Assembly: GCF_014193845.1 (NCBI RefSeq)
Contig: NZ_JACHZX010000001.1
Span: 744,001 to 808,000, forward strand
Direction of reading: 5' to 3'
DNA: 64,000 nucleotides
DNA from: Sphingomonas sp. BK345
Lineage (GTDB): Bacteria; Pseudomonadota; Alphaproteobacteria; Sphingomonadales; Sphingomonadaceae
Shown here: piece by piece, positions 45,506 through 54,280 of the stretch
Position numbering within the stretch: position 1 is the first letter of the stretch
Layout: the number at the start of each line of letters is the position of its first letter
Notes under the pieces: generated by a model
Told to the model about the DNA's origin: nothing
The model's input: only the letters and a program-made list of their open reading frames with translations
Databases searched by the model: none
Translations under genes and position numbers: made by a program

Positions 45506-46018
45506 TCAGCTCGCCGCCGCCCCGATCATGACGACCGCGGCGAGCCGCTCCGGTCCGGCCGTCGCGCGCGCGAGGCGGATCTCCCTGCGCAGCAATGTCA
45601 GCTTGTTCCTGTAGTCGAGGTAATCAGAGGCGAAGATGATATTGGCCTGGACCGTCGGGGCCGCACCCGCGCCCCACGCGAGCGCGGGGAGCTCGCCTAA
45701 CCGGCCGATCGCACGCAGCGCGACTCGGTCCAACCGACGGTCCTTCGAGGTCCGCGCGAGGGTGGGGGCCACGGGCCGATGGCGCTCGTCCAGCGTGAAC
45801 CGGACCGACACGATGCCGCCCGACGCGGGATCGTTCGTCCACAGCGGCTCGTGTTGTCGCAGCAGCTCCGCCTCGAGCCGCCGCGTCACCGCGGCGGCCC
45901 AGCGTTCGCGTGGCAGCTGGTCTCCCCTCACCGTCACCTCTCCCTGCGGCGGCTGCGCCGGGGCGGTCGACGGGAACGACGCACAGACCGCGGCGATCAC
46001 TATCGAACAATGCTTCAT
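45506..46018 (-). CDS. TonB-like secreted protein (energy transducer C-terminal type)
   Basis: The 170-residue protein starts with a signal peptide (HCSIVIAAVCASFPSTAPAQ). Residues about 40-125 follow the TonB C-terminal pattern: an alpha helix, then GIVSVRFTLDERHRPVAPTL, TSKDRRLDRVALRAI and a LPALAWG turn. It lacks the membrane anchor and proline spacer of a true TonB, so it may be a free periplasmic relative. It is divergent from the siderophore receptor gene at 46314, which suggests a link to outer membrane transport. The ATG at 46018 fits the signal peptide. Confidence 0.65.
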   Translation of the reverse strand: MKHCSIVIAAVCASFPSTAPAQPPQGEVTVRGDQLPRERWAAAVTRRLEAELLRQHEPLWTNDPASGGIVSVRFTLDERHRPVAPTLARTSKDRRLDRVALRAIGRLGELPALAWGAGAAPTVQANIIFASDYLDYRNKLTLLRREIRLARATAGPERLAAVVMIGAAAS

Positions 46019-46258
46019 GACGATCTCCAGTTCATGGATGATCGGCCAGGACGCGCGACCAGTTTCTGCGTGAACTCTAGACGCCTTGGTCGACAAGAAG
46101 CGGCGGTCGCTACGATCCCGCTCCTCTGCCCTTATAGCACGCCGGCGAGCACGATGAAAGAGAGTCCGGATCGGACCTTTCTGGCAGGATCGGTGTCGCT
46201 TTTCCTGACGCAGATGGGCGGACGCCCGCGCTCGCGACGGCTCCAACACTCGTGACAA

Positions 46259-46277
46259 GCTATTGATACTCGTTCGC
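46259..46277. promoter_or_regulatory. Possible Fur-type operator before the siderophore receptor gene
   Basis: The 19 bases GCTATTGATACTCGTTCGC match the classical Fur box consensus at 13 of 19 positions and lie 36 bases before the ATG at 46314. The match is moderate and I cannot tell the promoter. Confidence 0.35.
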
Positions 46278-46313
46278 ACAAGCGATAGAGCCCAGATCGG
46301 AAGGGGTTCTCAC

Positions 46314-48545
46314 ATGCATTATCGTCTCGTCCGCGCCTTGCTCGCCGCCAGCGCGCTCTGCCCGCTCCCGGCGCTCGCCGCCGCGCCCGACTCGCCGCTC
46401 GTCCCCGCCGCGACCGACGCCGCCGTCGACTCCGCCGCCACCACCGCCGCCCCCGACCAGCAGCAGGTCGGCGACGACGTCGTCGTCACCGGGGTGCAGA
46501 CGCGCGACATCGCCTCCTCCGCCACCAAGAGCAGCGCGCCGCTGGCGCAGACGCCGCAGTCGGTCAGCGTCGTCACCGCCGCGGACATCGCCGGGCTCGG
46601 GCTGCAGAACCTCAACCAGGCGCTGCGCTTCGTCGCCGGCGTCACGCCCGAGACGCGCGGCTCCAGCGCGGAGGTGTACGACCAGTTCAAGCTGCGCGGC
46701 TTCGACGCCGCGGTGTTCCTCGACGGGCTGCGCCAGTTCGGCAGCCCGACCGGCTATGTCTCGCCCCAGGTCGACGTGTCGCGGCTCGACCGGTTCGAGG
46801 TGCTCAAGGGGCCCGCCTCGGTGCTCTACGGCCAGTCCTCGCCGGGCGGGCTGGTGGCGCAGTCGAGCAAGCTGCCGGTCGACGCGCCGCTCTACGGCGC
46901 GGTCGCGGCGAGCTACGGCACCTTCGACCTCTACCGCGTCGACGCCGACATCGGCGGGCGCGCGGGCGAGAACGTGCTGTGGCGCGTCTACGGCAGCGTC
47001 AACGGCGCCGACACGCAGCAGCGCTTCAGCCGGCGCGAGCGCCAGACCATCTCGGGCGCGGTGACGCTCGGCGCGGGCGGCGCCACCACGCTGACGCTGC
47101 TGGGCAATTACTCGCACGATCCGCACAACGGCGCCTATGGCGTGTTCCCCGCGCTCGGCACGCTGATCGACAATCCCAACGGCCGGCTGTCGACTCGCTT
47201 CGACGGCGGCGAGGCGGGCAACCGCTGGCGCCGCGAGCAGGCGTCGGGCACCTATATCTTCCGCCACGACTTCGGCGGCGGATGGAGCTTCCGCGCCTCG
47301 GGCCGCTACCAGAACGTCACCGCGCGGCTGGGCTTGATCTACGTCAGCGGCGCGCCCGCGGACGCGGGGCTGCGCGTCTACAATCGCGCCTCCTATGCCA
47401 CCGACGAGGAGCTCGACAACTGGACCTATGACAACCAGCTCAGCGGCGCCTTCCGCACCGGCCCGATCGAGCACCAGCTGCTGATCGGCGTCGACCGCCA
47501 GGTGGCGCACTCGACCGAGCTCTACGCCTTCGGCAGCGCGCCGGCGCTGGACGTCTATCAGCCGGTCTACGGCACGGTCGCGACGCCGCAGACCCCCGCG
47601 ACGGTCCCCACCCCGTTCGGCGGCAATTACGACACGCGCCAGCGCCAGCAGGGCGTGTACGCGCAGGACCAGCTCTCGCTCGGCGCGCTGCGCGTGACGC
47701 TCGGCGGGCGGCAGGACTGGGCCTATGCGCGCGAGCGCACCCAGTCCGGGTCGACGCAACGCGACGAGAAGTTCACGTGGCGCGCCGCCGCGCTGTACAC
47801 GCTGCCGTTCGGGCTGGCGCCGTACGTGAGCTATTCCACCTCGTTCCAGCCGCAGAGCGGCCAGGTGCTACGCGACGACGGCACGCCCGGCCTGCCCGAC
47901 CCGTCGCTCGGCAAGCAGATCGAGGCGGGCGCCAAGTTCAGCGTGCCCGGCACGCCGATCCTGCTCAGCGCCGCCTGGTTCCGCATCGACCAGACCAACG
48001 TGCTGACCTCCACACCCGATTTCACCGTGTCGCGGCAGACCGGCGAGGTGCGCTCCACCGGCGTCGAGCTGGAGGGCTTCGCGCCGCTCGGCCACGGCTT
48101 CACGGTGCGCGGCGCCTTCAGCCACCAGCGCGTGCGCGTGACGAGCGACCCGCAGGATCCGTCGCGCGTCGGCCGCGGGCTGGAGACGGTCGGGCGCGGC
48201 GGCACCTCGGTCAACCTCGACTGGACCGCGCCCGGCGGCCCCTTCACCGGCCTGACGCTGGGCGGCGCGCTGCGCCACGCCGACGAGGCCTATGCCGGCG
48301 TCTATACGCCGAGCTTCGGCGAGGCGGCGGCGGGCCCGCGCAACAGCCCGGGCTATACCGTCTACGACGCGCTGGTGCGCTACGACCTCGGCGCCGCGGC
48401 GCCGGGGCTGCGTGGGCTGAGCCTGGCTGTCAACGCCACCAACATCTTCGACAAGAGCTATCTCACCTCCTGCTTCGCCAATTACCAATGGTGCTGGTAC
48501 GGCAACCGCCGCACCGTGCAGGCGACGCTGGGGTGGAAGTTCTGA
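46314..48545 (+). CDS. TonB-dependent siderophore receptor
   Basis: The 743-residue protein has a signal peptide (LLAASALCPLPALAA), a TonB box region (GDDVVVTGVQTRDIASSATK), and a plug with LAQTPQSVSVVTAADIAGLG, VYDQFKLRGFDAAVFLDGLR and RFEVLKGPASVLYGQSSPGG. These are the hallmarks of the siderophore receptor branch (FhuA/FoxA-like). The barrel ends in VQATLGWKF with the terminal phenylalanine. It imports a ferric siderophore, probably a hydroxamate, but the ligand is not certain. The ATG at 46314 fits the signal peptide; a start at 46263 would not. Confidence 0.93.
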   Translation: MHYRLVRALLAASALCPLPALAAAPDSPLVPAATDAAVDSAATTAAPDQQQVGDDVVVTGVQTRDIASSATKSSAPLAQTPQSVSVVTAADIAGLGLQNLNQALRFVAGVTPETRGSSAEVYDQFKLRGFDAAVFLDGLRQFGSPTGYVSPQVDVSRLDRFEVLKGPASVLYGQSSPGGLVAQSSKLPVDAPLYGAVAASYGTFDLYRVDADIGGRAGENVLWRVYGSVNGADTQQRFSRRERQTISGAVTLGAGGATTLTLLGNYSHDPHNGAYGVFPALGTLIDNPNGRLSTRFDGGEAGNRWRREQASGTYIFRHDFGGGWSFRASGRYQNVTARLGLIYVSGAPADAGLRVYNRASYATDEELDNWTYDNQLSGAFRTGPIEHQLLIGVDRQVAHSTELYAFGSAPALDVYQPVYGTVATPQTPATVPTPFGGNYDTRQRQQGVYAQDQLSLGALRVTLGGRQDWAYARERTQSGSTQRDEKFTWRAAALYTLPFGLAPYVSYSTSFQPQSGQVLRDDGTPGLPDPSLGKQIEAGAKFSVPGTPILLSAAWFRIDQTNVLTSTPDFTVSRQTGEVRSTGVELEGFAPLGHGFTVRGAFSHQRVRVTSDPQDPSRVGRGLETVGRGGTSVNLDWTAPGGPFTGLTLGGALRHADEAYAGVYTPSFGEAAAGPRNSPGYTVYDALVRYDLGAAAPGLRGLSLAVNATNIFDKSYLTSCFANYQWCWYGNRRTVQATLGWKF

Positions 48546-48568
48546 CGGACTGAGTCATCAGGCGCTGA

Positions 48569-48769
48569 GATCCTCCCCGCACGGCGGGGAGGGGGACCGC
48601 CGCGCGCAGCGCGGTGGTGGAGGGGGGTGGCCGCGCAGCGCAGCGTTGGCAGGGGAGCCTCATCCACGAGGCGCTGCGCTCGCGGAAAGCCCCCTCCACC
48701 AGCCTGCGGCTGGTCCCCCTCCCCGCTTGGCGGGGAGGATTGAGTCCTCTCCGCCAAGCGGGGAGGATC
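48569..48769. repeat. Dispersed palindromic element (family A), extended form
   Basis: It contains the usual arms (GATCCTCCCCGCACGGCGGG and CCCCGCTTGGCGGGGAGGAT), inner GGTGGTGGAGGGG and CCCCTCCACCAG boxes, and an additional third arm (CTCCGCCAAGCGGGGAGGAT) at the right end. It fills most of the gap 48546-48833. Confidence 0.8.
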
Positions 48770-48833
48770 GCACCTGCCCGCACCCGCTCCCCGCCCTCGC
48801 GCGTTGCGCCCTCCGCCACCATCGGAGACCCTC

Positions 48834-49313
48834 ATGCGCTCGCTCCTCACCACCGTCGCGATCGGCCTCGGCGCCGGGCTTGTCGCCTCCTTCGCGATGG
48901 ACCGGTTTCAGGCGGCCGCCGCCCCCGCGCTGGGGCAGAGCGGCGGCAACGACGATCCCGCCACGGTCAAGGCCGCCGACAGCGTCAGCCAGGTCGTCGA
49001 GGGGCGGCCGGTGACGCAGAAGCACCGCCGGCTCGCGGGGGGCGCGATGCACTATGGCGTCGGCGCCGCGCTCGGGATCGGCTATGTCGCCGCGGCGGAA
49101 CGCTGGCCCGAGACCGCGACCGGCTTCGGCCTGCCGTTCGGCGCGATGACGATGCTGCTGCTCGACGACCTGCTCGTCCCCGCCGCTGGCTGGGGGCCGT
49201 GGCCCGAGGCGGAGGCGAAGGGCAATCTCTACACGCTGGCGTCGCACCTCGTCTTCGCCGCCACGGTGGAGGGTGTCCGCCGCGGCACCGACGCGCTGCT
49301 CGACCGCGACTGA
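48834..49313 (+). CDS. DUF1440 (YagU-like) membrane protein
   Basis: The 159-residue protein begins with a hydrophobic helix (TTVAIGLGAGLVASFAMDRF), followed later by HYGVGAALGIGYVAAAERW, then GFGLPFGAMTMLLLDDLLVP and a LASHLVFAATVEGVRR helix. This matches the DUF1440 family, inner membrane proteins of unknown function. The ATG at 48834 has a GGAGACC ribosome binding site. It stands alone. Confidence 0.75.
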   Translation: MRSLLTTVAIGLGAGLVASFAMDRFQAAAAPALGQSGGNDDPATVKAADSVSQVVEGRPVTQKHRRLAGGAMHYGVGAALGIGYVAAAERWPETATGFGLPFGAMTMLLLDDLLVPAAGWGPWPEAEAKGNLYTLASHLVFAATVEGVRRGTDALLDRD

Positions 49314-49704
49314 GCGGGCGGACGGGCGGGCGAGACCGCGGCCAGATCCTGAAGGTGCGAGGCCGCGTCTTCGGCCTCTCCGTGCGATGTTCCCGCCCCA
49401 CGCCACGCCGTTCGTGCTGGGGAGGCGCTGAGCCTGTCGGAGCGCCGTCTCGAAGCACATGCCGTCCCGCTTGTGGCGCCGCTTCGAGACTGAGCTTCGA
49501 CGAGCTCAGCCGCTCCTCAGCGCGAACGGAAACGGGAGGATGCGAGCGGACGCCGCCCTCACCCGCCCCCACATCGGGTCGCCGCGCCCCCGCGCTACCT
49601 CGCCGTGACGCCGAACCGTCACGTCCGCGTCACCCCAGCGTCAAGCCGCGGAGACATGCGCGTAACACAGGCGGCGTAGAACGGGGCAGCGAGGGAGGGC
49701 TGCC
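49314..49704. other. Stretch without a supported gene
   Basis: These 391 bases hold no gene I can support. The only structure is the inverted repeat at 49427-49510. The last 60 bases should hold the promoter of the phosphoesterase gene that follows. Confidence 0.5.
49427..49510. repeat. Inverted repeat (family D)
   Basis: Two 30-base arms (49427-49456 and 49481-49510), each ending in or starting from CTCGAAGC/GCTTCGAG, are inverted copies with 25/30 identity and a 24-base loop. It differs in sequence from families A to C. Confidence 0.7.
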
Positions 49705-50628
49705 ATGCCGACGACGGTTCACTCGATCAGCGCGCTCACCGCGGGCCTGCCGCTGGGCGACATCGCCGATCTGTTCGACGCCGAGGGGCGGCCTCATCGG
49801 CCCGAGCACGTCACCGGCGCGCGCCGCCGCTACCGCACCGTGTGGATCAGCGACGTGCATCTCGGCACGCGCGGCTGCAACGCCGACATGCTGATCGACT
49901 TCCTCGACCATGTCGACAGCGCGACCATGTACCTGGTCGGCGACATCATCGACGGCTGGCAGCTCAAGAAGCGCTTCTACTGGCCCGCCGCGCACAATGA
50001 CGTGATCTGGCGGCTGATGAAGCGCGCGCGCCGCGGCACGCGGATGGTCTATATCCCGGGCAACCACGACGAGATGTTCCGCCAGTTCGCCGGGCTCGAC
50101 TTCGGCGGCATCCAGATCCGCCGCAAGGCGATCCACGAGACCGCCGACGGCCGCCGCCTGCTGGTGCTCCACGGCGACGAGTTCGACGCGATCACCTTGT
50201 CGCACCGCTGGCTCGCGCATGTCGGCGACGCGGCGTACACGATGCTGATGGCGCTCAACCGCTGGGTCAGCGCGGTGCGGCGACGCTGGGGCATGCCGTA
50301 TTGGTCGCTCAGCAAGCACGCCAAGGCCAAGGTGAAGAACGCGGTGGCGTTCATCTCACGCTTCGAGGAGATCGTCGCCGAGGCGGCGGGCAGCCGCGGC
50401 GTGCAGGGCGTGGTGTGCGGCCATATCCACACCGCCGAGATGCGCGAGATCGCGGGCGTGGCCTATTACAACGACGGCGACTGGGTCGAGGGCTGCACCG
50501 CGCTGGTCGAGCATCACGACGGGCGGATGGAGATCCTCGACTGGGGCGAGGAGATGCGCCGGCGCGAGCAGCGCCCCGCGGTCGCGCTCGCCGCCCCGGT
50601 GCCCGCGCGCGCGGCGCTCGCCGCCTGA
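49705..50628 (+). CDS. UDP-2,3-diacylglucosamine diphosphatase-like metallophosphoesterase
   Basis: The 307-residue protein has the five metallophosphoesterase motifs: ISDVHLG near residue 48, VGDIIDGWQ near 78, IPGNHDEMF near 118, VLHGDEFDAITL near 154, and CGHIHTAEM near 240. The spacing is that of the LpxH/YbbF group in lipid A synthesis. The first 40 residues are an extra segment. A glycosyltransferase gene follows after 10 bases; this pair is common in alphaproteobacteria and hints at glycolipid or envelope assembly. The precise substrate is not settled by sequence. Confidence 0.8.
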   Translation: MPTTVHSISALTAGLPLGDIADLFDAEGRPHRPEHVTGARRRYRTVWISDVHLGTRGCNADMLIDFLDHVDSATMYLVGDIIDGWQLKKRFYWPAAHNDVIWRLMKRARRGTRMVYIPGNHDEMFRQFAGLDFGGIQIRRKAIHETADGRRLLVLHGDEFDAITLSHRWLAHVGDAAYTMLMALNRWVSAVRRRWGMPYWSLSKHAKAKVKNAVAFISRFEEIVAEAAGSRGVQGVVCGHIHTAEMREIAGVAYYNDGDWVEGCTALVEHHDGRMEILDWGEEMRRREQRPAVALAAPVPARAALAA

Positions 50629-50638
50629 GCCGCGCGCG

Positions 50639-51673
50639 ATGCGGATCGCGATCGTCACCGATGCCTGGGCGCCGCAGGTCAACGGCGTGGTGCGCACGCT
50701 GGAGGCGGTGATCGCCGAGCTGCGCGCGGGCGGGCACGAGGTGCTGGTGGTCTCGCCGAGCGGCGCGCCGTCGCTGCCCTGCCCGACCTATCCCGAGATC
50801 CGGCTCGCGCTGATGACCCCCGCGGCGGTGGGGCGGCGGATCACGGCGTTCGGCGCGGAGGCGGTGCATATCGCCACCGAGGGCCCGCTCGGCCTCTCGG
50901 CGCGGCGCTGGTGCCGCGCCCGGCGCCTGCCCTTCACCACCGCCTATCACACGCAATTCCCGGACTATGTCGCGGCGCGCACCGGCGCGGACCCGGAATG
51001 GGTGTGGCGCTACGTGCGCTGGTTCCACGATCCCGCGGCGGCGGTGCTCGTCTCCACCGCCACGATCGAGCGCACGCTGCGCACGCACGGGCTGACGCGG
51101 GTGAAGCGCTGGGGCCGCGGCGTCGGCCCGGCGTTCCGGCCCGAGGGCGCGGTGGCGCCGCGGATGGCGGCGGCGCGGGCGGCGGGCGGCGCGCCGGTGC
51201 TGCTCCACGTCGGCCGCGTCGCGGTGGAGAAGAACGTCGAGGCCTTCCTCGCCGCCGACGCGCCCGGCACGAAGGTGGTGGTGGGCGACGGCCCGGCGCG
51301 CGCCGCGCTCGAGCGCCGCTTCCCCGACGCCTTGTTCCTCGGCACGCTGTTCGGCGACGACCTCGCCGCGGCCTATCGCGCCGCCGACGTGCTGGTCTTC
51401 CCGAGCCGCACCGACACGTTCGGGCTGGTGATGATCGAGGCGCTGGCGTGCGGCACGCCGGTGGCGGCCTATCCGGTGCCCGGCCCAGTCGACGTGCTGG
51501 CCGCCGCCACCGGCGCGATGGCGGAGCGGCTGGAAGAGGCGATCGCGCGCGCGCTGACGCTCGACCGCGCCGCCTGCGCGGCGGCGGGGGCGGGCTTCAC
51601 CTGGGCGGCGAGCGCGCGCCAGTTCCTCGACGCACTCGCGCCGTTCGGGGCGACGCTGCGGATGGTGGCGTAA
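50639..51673 (+). CDS. Glycosyltransferase family 4/1 (GT-B fold)
   Basis: The 344-residue protein starts with IVTDAWAPQVNGVVRTLEAV, the typical N terminus of this GT-B subgroup, and has the donor-binding half with LLHVGRVAVEKNVEAFL, DALFLGTLFGDDLAAAYRAA and the E-x7-E motif in SRTDTFGLVMIEALACGTPV. It adds a sugar from a nucleotide donor to a lipid or polysaccharide. It lies 10 bases after the phosphoesterase gene, probably in one operon, so a glycolipid substrate is plausible. The start overlaps nothing and has no strong ribosome binding site. Confidence 0.88.
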   Translation: MRIAIVTDAWAPQVNGVVRTLEAVIAELRAGGHEVLVVSPSGAPSLPCPTYPEIRLALMTPAAVGRRITAFGAEAVHIATEGPLGLSARRWCRARRLPFTTAYHTQFPDYVAARTGADPEWVWRYVRWFHDPAAAVLVSTATIERTLRTHGLTRVKRWGRGVGPAFRPEGAVAPRMAAARAAGGAPVLLHVGRVAVEKNVEAFLAADAPGTKVVVGDGPARAALERRFPDALFLGTLFGDDLAAAYRAADVLVFPSRTDTFGLVMIEALACGTPVAAYPVPGPVDVLAAATGAMAERLEEAIARALTLDRAACAAAGAGFTWAASARQFLDALAPFGATLRMVA

Positions 51674-51905
51674 GGTTCGATCCATCGACGCTGAAGCGTG
51701 TCGCGGCCACGCCGGAGCCCAGCGCTGCGAGAACGGCGTTCGCGGCACTGGACTGCTGCTGGGGCAGGCGCTGTCTCGGGTATCGAACGTGGCGGATCAT
51801 GCTCCGGGCGAGCCGAGCGCGACGAGCCTATCGCCTATGGCTCCCCGCACGGCGCGGGCGGGTCGCCTCCGACCGCGCCGACGTCACCGCGCCTCCGTGC
51901 CGCCG

Positions 51906-52568
51906 TCACGCGGTCTCGCCGACCTTCGCGTCCGTCGCCGGCACGGACCGATCCTCGCGCAGCTCGGTGAGCGCCTGTCGCATGATCTGCCCGCCACCGG
52001 ACAGCCCCAGCCCGGCGAGGATCGCCGCGACGGCGATGTCGGGCCAGGCCGTCCGCGTGCCGAACACGCCGAGCGCGGCCGCAACCACCGCGACGTTGCC
52101 GATCGCGTCGTTGCGCGAGCAGATCCACACCGAGCGGCGGTTGGCCTCGCCGTGGCGGTGGCGCCAGAGCAGTGCGGCGCAGAGCAGGTTGGCCACCAGC
52201 GCGAGCGCGCCGATCGCGCCCATCGTCTCGGCCTTCGGCAGCGTGCCGCGGAGCGCCATCCAGACGGTGCTGCCGAGGATCCAGGCGCCGAGCAGCAGCA
52301 GCGAGCCGCCCTTCGCCAGCGCCGCCCGCGCCCGCCAACGCGGCGCCGATCCCGCGACTCCCAGGCTGATCGCGTAATTCGCGGTGTCGCCGAGGAAGTC
52401 GAGCGCGTCCGCCCTGAGCGACACCGATCCCGCCGAGACCCCGGCCGCGATCTCGATCATGAACATGCCGGCGTTGAGCGCCAGCGCGATCCACAGCGCA
52501 CGCCGCCACGGCCGGTCGTCCTGCCGCACCGCCGCCACCGCACATCCGCCGCAACAACCGCCCGCCAT
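51906..52568 (-). CDS. Cation transporter, CDF-like
   Basis: The 220-residue protein has a cysteine-rich start (GGCCGGCA) and about six transmembrane helices. The signature ADALDFLGDTANYAISL near residue 53 and SRNDAIGNVAVVAAALGV near 150 supply the paired metal-binding acidic residues of the cation diffusion facilitator family. There is no cytoplasmic C-terminal domain, so this is the short form. It exports a divalent metal. It is divergent from a MerR-type regulator, with a MerR-type promoter at 52600-52630 that reads towards it. Confidence 0.85.
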   Translation of the reverse strand: MAGGCCGGCAVAAVRQDDRPWRRALWIALALNAGMFMIEIAAGVSAGSVSLRADALDFLGDTANYAISLGVAGSAPRWRARAALAKGGSLLLLGAWILGSTVWMALRGTLPKAETMGAIGALALVANLLCAALLWRHRHGEANRRSVWICSRNDAIGNVAVVAAALGVFGTRTAWPDIAVAAILAGLGLSGGGQIMRQALTELREDRSVPATDAKVGETA

Positions 52569-52599
52569 GTCGTCACCTCGTCTTCGTCCGGTGACGCTC

Positions 52600-52630
52600 C
52601 ATCTAGGGTCTGTAGCAGCTACAGGGTCAA
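52600..52630 (-). promoter_or_regulatory. MerR-type promoter and operator of the cation transporter gene
   Basis: On the minus strand TTGACC (52630-52625) and TAGATG (52605-52600) are separated by 19 bases, the long spacing typical of MerR-regulated promoters. The spacer contains the perfect palindrome CTGTAGC-T-GCTACAG (52624-52610), the expected operator position. It reads towards the transporter gene at 52568. Confidence 0.85.
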
Positions 52631-52633
52631 GCC

Positions 52634-53026
52634 ATGTCCTACACGATCGGCGCGCTGGGCAAGGCCACCGACACCACGGTCGAGACGGTGCGTTACTATG
52701 AGCGGATCGGGCTCCTGCCGCGGCCGCCGCGCAGCGCCGGCAATTATCGCATCTACGGCACGGGAGCGCTCGGCCGCCTCTCCTTCATCCGCCGCGCGCG
52801 CGCGCTCGGCTTCTCGCTCGACCAGGTCCGCGCGCTGCTCGGCCTCGCCGACGACCGACGCAACGATTGCGCCGGGATCGACCGGATCGCGGACGAGCAT
52901 CTGCGCGAGGTGGAACGGAAGATCGCCGATCTCATCGCACTGCGCCGCGAGCTCAAGGCCGTGATCGAGTCGTGCGGCGGCGGCACCGTCGCCGACTGTC
53001 GCATCATCGAGGCGCTCGCACCCTAG
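52634..53026 (+). CDS. MerR-family metal-responsive regulator
   Basis: The 130-residue protein has the MerR winged helix-turn-helix (TIGALGKATDTTVETVRYYE, with RIGLLPRPPR) and the dimer helix. Three cysteines lie at residues 79, 114 and 122, parallel to C82, C117 and C126 of MerR, in CAGIDRIADEH and ESCGGGTVADCRII. This pattern fits sensors of Hg, Pb, Cd or Zn; the metal cannot be told. It is divergent from the transporter gene, which it should activate through the palindrome at 52610-52624. Confidence 0.9.
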   Translation: MSYTIGALGKATDTTVETVRYYERIGLLPRPPRSAGNYRIYGTGALGRLSFIRRARALGFSLDQVRALLGLADDRRNDCAGIDRIADEHLREVERKIADLIALRRELKAVIESCGGGTVADCRIIEALAP

Positions 53027-53111
53027 CGGGCTCGCCCGTCGCCACCTGGGGCCCGCCTCCACGCCCGCTTGCCCTCGCGCGCGCCAGGCACTAAGTCGTT
53101 CGGCAACAGGC

Positions 53112-53138
53112 GGCCGCTCCGGGAAGGGGCGGCCCTTT
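53112..53138 (+). terminator. Hairpin between the merR-like and DUF1013 genes
   Basis: GGCCGCTCC and GGGGCGGCC form a 9-bp stem with one G-U pair and loop GGGAA, followed by CTTT. It could end the regulator transcript or structure the leader of the next gene, whose ATG is 21 bases further. Confidence 0.5.
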
Positions 53139-53158
53139 GCATTTATGGAGTATTCCGC

Positions 53159-53839
53159 ATGGCCCAGCCGCTCATGCCCCACGCCACCGCTTCCTGGCTG
53201 GTCGACAACACCTCGCTCTCGTTCGAGCAGATCGCCGACTTCTGCGGGCTGCACATCCTCGAGGTCCAGGCGATCGCGGACGACACCGCCGCCACCAAGC
53301 TGACCGGGCGCGACCCCGTCCGCGCGCACGAGGTGACCCAGGAAGAGATCGACAAGGCGCAGGCCAGCCCCGCCTATCGCATGAAGATGACCAAGGGCCC
53401 CGACCAGGTACGCCGCACCAAGGGTCCGCGCTACACGCCGGTCAGCAAGCGCCAGGACAAGCCCGACGGCATCGCCTGGATCATCCGCAACCACCCCGAG
53501 ATCAGCGACGGCGCGATCAGCAACCTGATCGGCACGACGCGCACCACCATCGCCGCGATCCGCGACCGCAGTCACTGGAACATCGGCAACATCACGCCGA
53601 AGGATCCGGTGACGCTCGGCCTCACCACGCAGCGCGAGCTCGACGCGGCGGTGGCCAAGGCGGCCAAGGCGGCGGGGATCGAGCAGCAGGCCAACGACCC
53701 GCGGCTCGACGGCGACCGCGAGGCGCTGATCGCCTCGCTCCGCGCCGAGCGCGAGCAGGCCGCACGCGACGCCGAGGCGGCCGAGGCGGGCGAGCTGCGC
53801 GGCCCGGTGTCGCCGTTCGAGGACCCGTTCCGCCGCTGA
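53159..53839 (+). CDS. DUF1013/TrcR-family protein
   Basis: The 226-residue protein matches the alphaproteobacterial DUF1013 family, whose members were later named TrcR, a transcriptional regulator linked to the cell cycle. Seen here are MPHATASWLVDNTSLSFEQI, ADFCGLHILEVQAIADD, DKPDGIAWIIRNHPEISDGA and LIGTTRTTIAAIRDRSHWN, which look like two helix-turn-helix units. The C terminus is charged and probably flexible. The TrcR function is known only from a few species, so I use it as a family label. Confidence 0.85.
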   Translation: MAQPLMPHATASWLVDNTSLSFEQIADFCGLHILEVQAIADDTAATKLTGRDPVRAHEVTQEEIDKAQASPAYRMKMTKGPDQVRRTKGPRYTPVSKRQDKPDGIAWIIRNHPEISDGAISNLIGTTRTTIAAIRDRSHWNIGNITPKDPVTLGLTTQRELDAAVAKAAKAAGIEQQANDPRLDGDREALIASLRAEREQAARDAEAAEAGELRGPVSPFEDPFRR

Positions 53840-53933
53840 GTTGAGGCGGCAGGCCGGCGCGGTGATCCGGAGCGCTGCGCCCGCCGCCCCGCACCGGCGT
53901 CGCTGGTACCAAGGCGCTCACCGCTCCCCCCGT

Positions 53934-54210
53934 GCCGTCATCCTGAACTCGTTTCAGGATCCACTCGTCCGCACGCGCCCCCGCGAGTGCGTTCGACCTA
54001 CCTCTTCCCGACTGTCAGCATGCTCCGGCGAACGCCGGAGCGCAGGGCCACCGATTTCAGCACGCGCGCACGGGTTAGCGCGGAGCGATCAGCCATCAGC
54101 AAGACGCGCGGCTGCCGCGGCGACGGACATGCTCGCGGCACCGTCGCTCGTGGCCATTACCGCCGGGATGCGCTGCCCGGTGGATCCTGGGACGAGCTCA
54201 GGATGACGGC
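53934..54210. repeat. Dispersed inverted repeat (family C variant) before the exonuclease gene
   Basis: Arms at 53934-53964 and 54180-54210 share GCCGTCATCCTGA and the inverted TCAGGATGACGGC, with GTGGATCCTG boxes. The long loop holds a small palindrome (GCTCCGGCGAACGCCGGAGC at 54020-54039). No gene is supported in the gap 53840-54280. Confidence 0.7.
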
Positions 54211-54280
54211 AGGGGCAAGGGACATGCCCTCCCACCTCACGCTGGCAATCCCCCCGCCGCCGCCCCACATAGCGCGGCAC

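Noticed and set aside
44753..45700. Open frame of 315 codons on the plus strand across tRNA-Gly
   Set aside because: It runs antisense through a tRNA gene and two minus-strand coding regions and has no protein-like motif.
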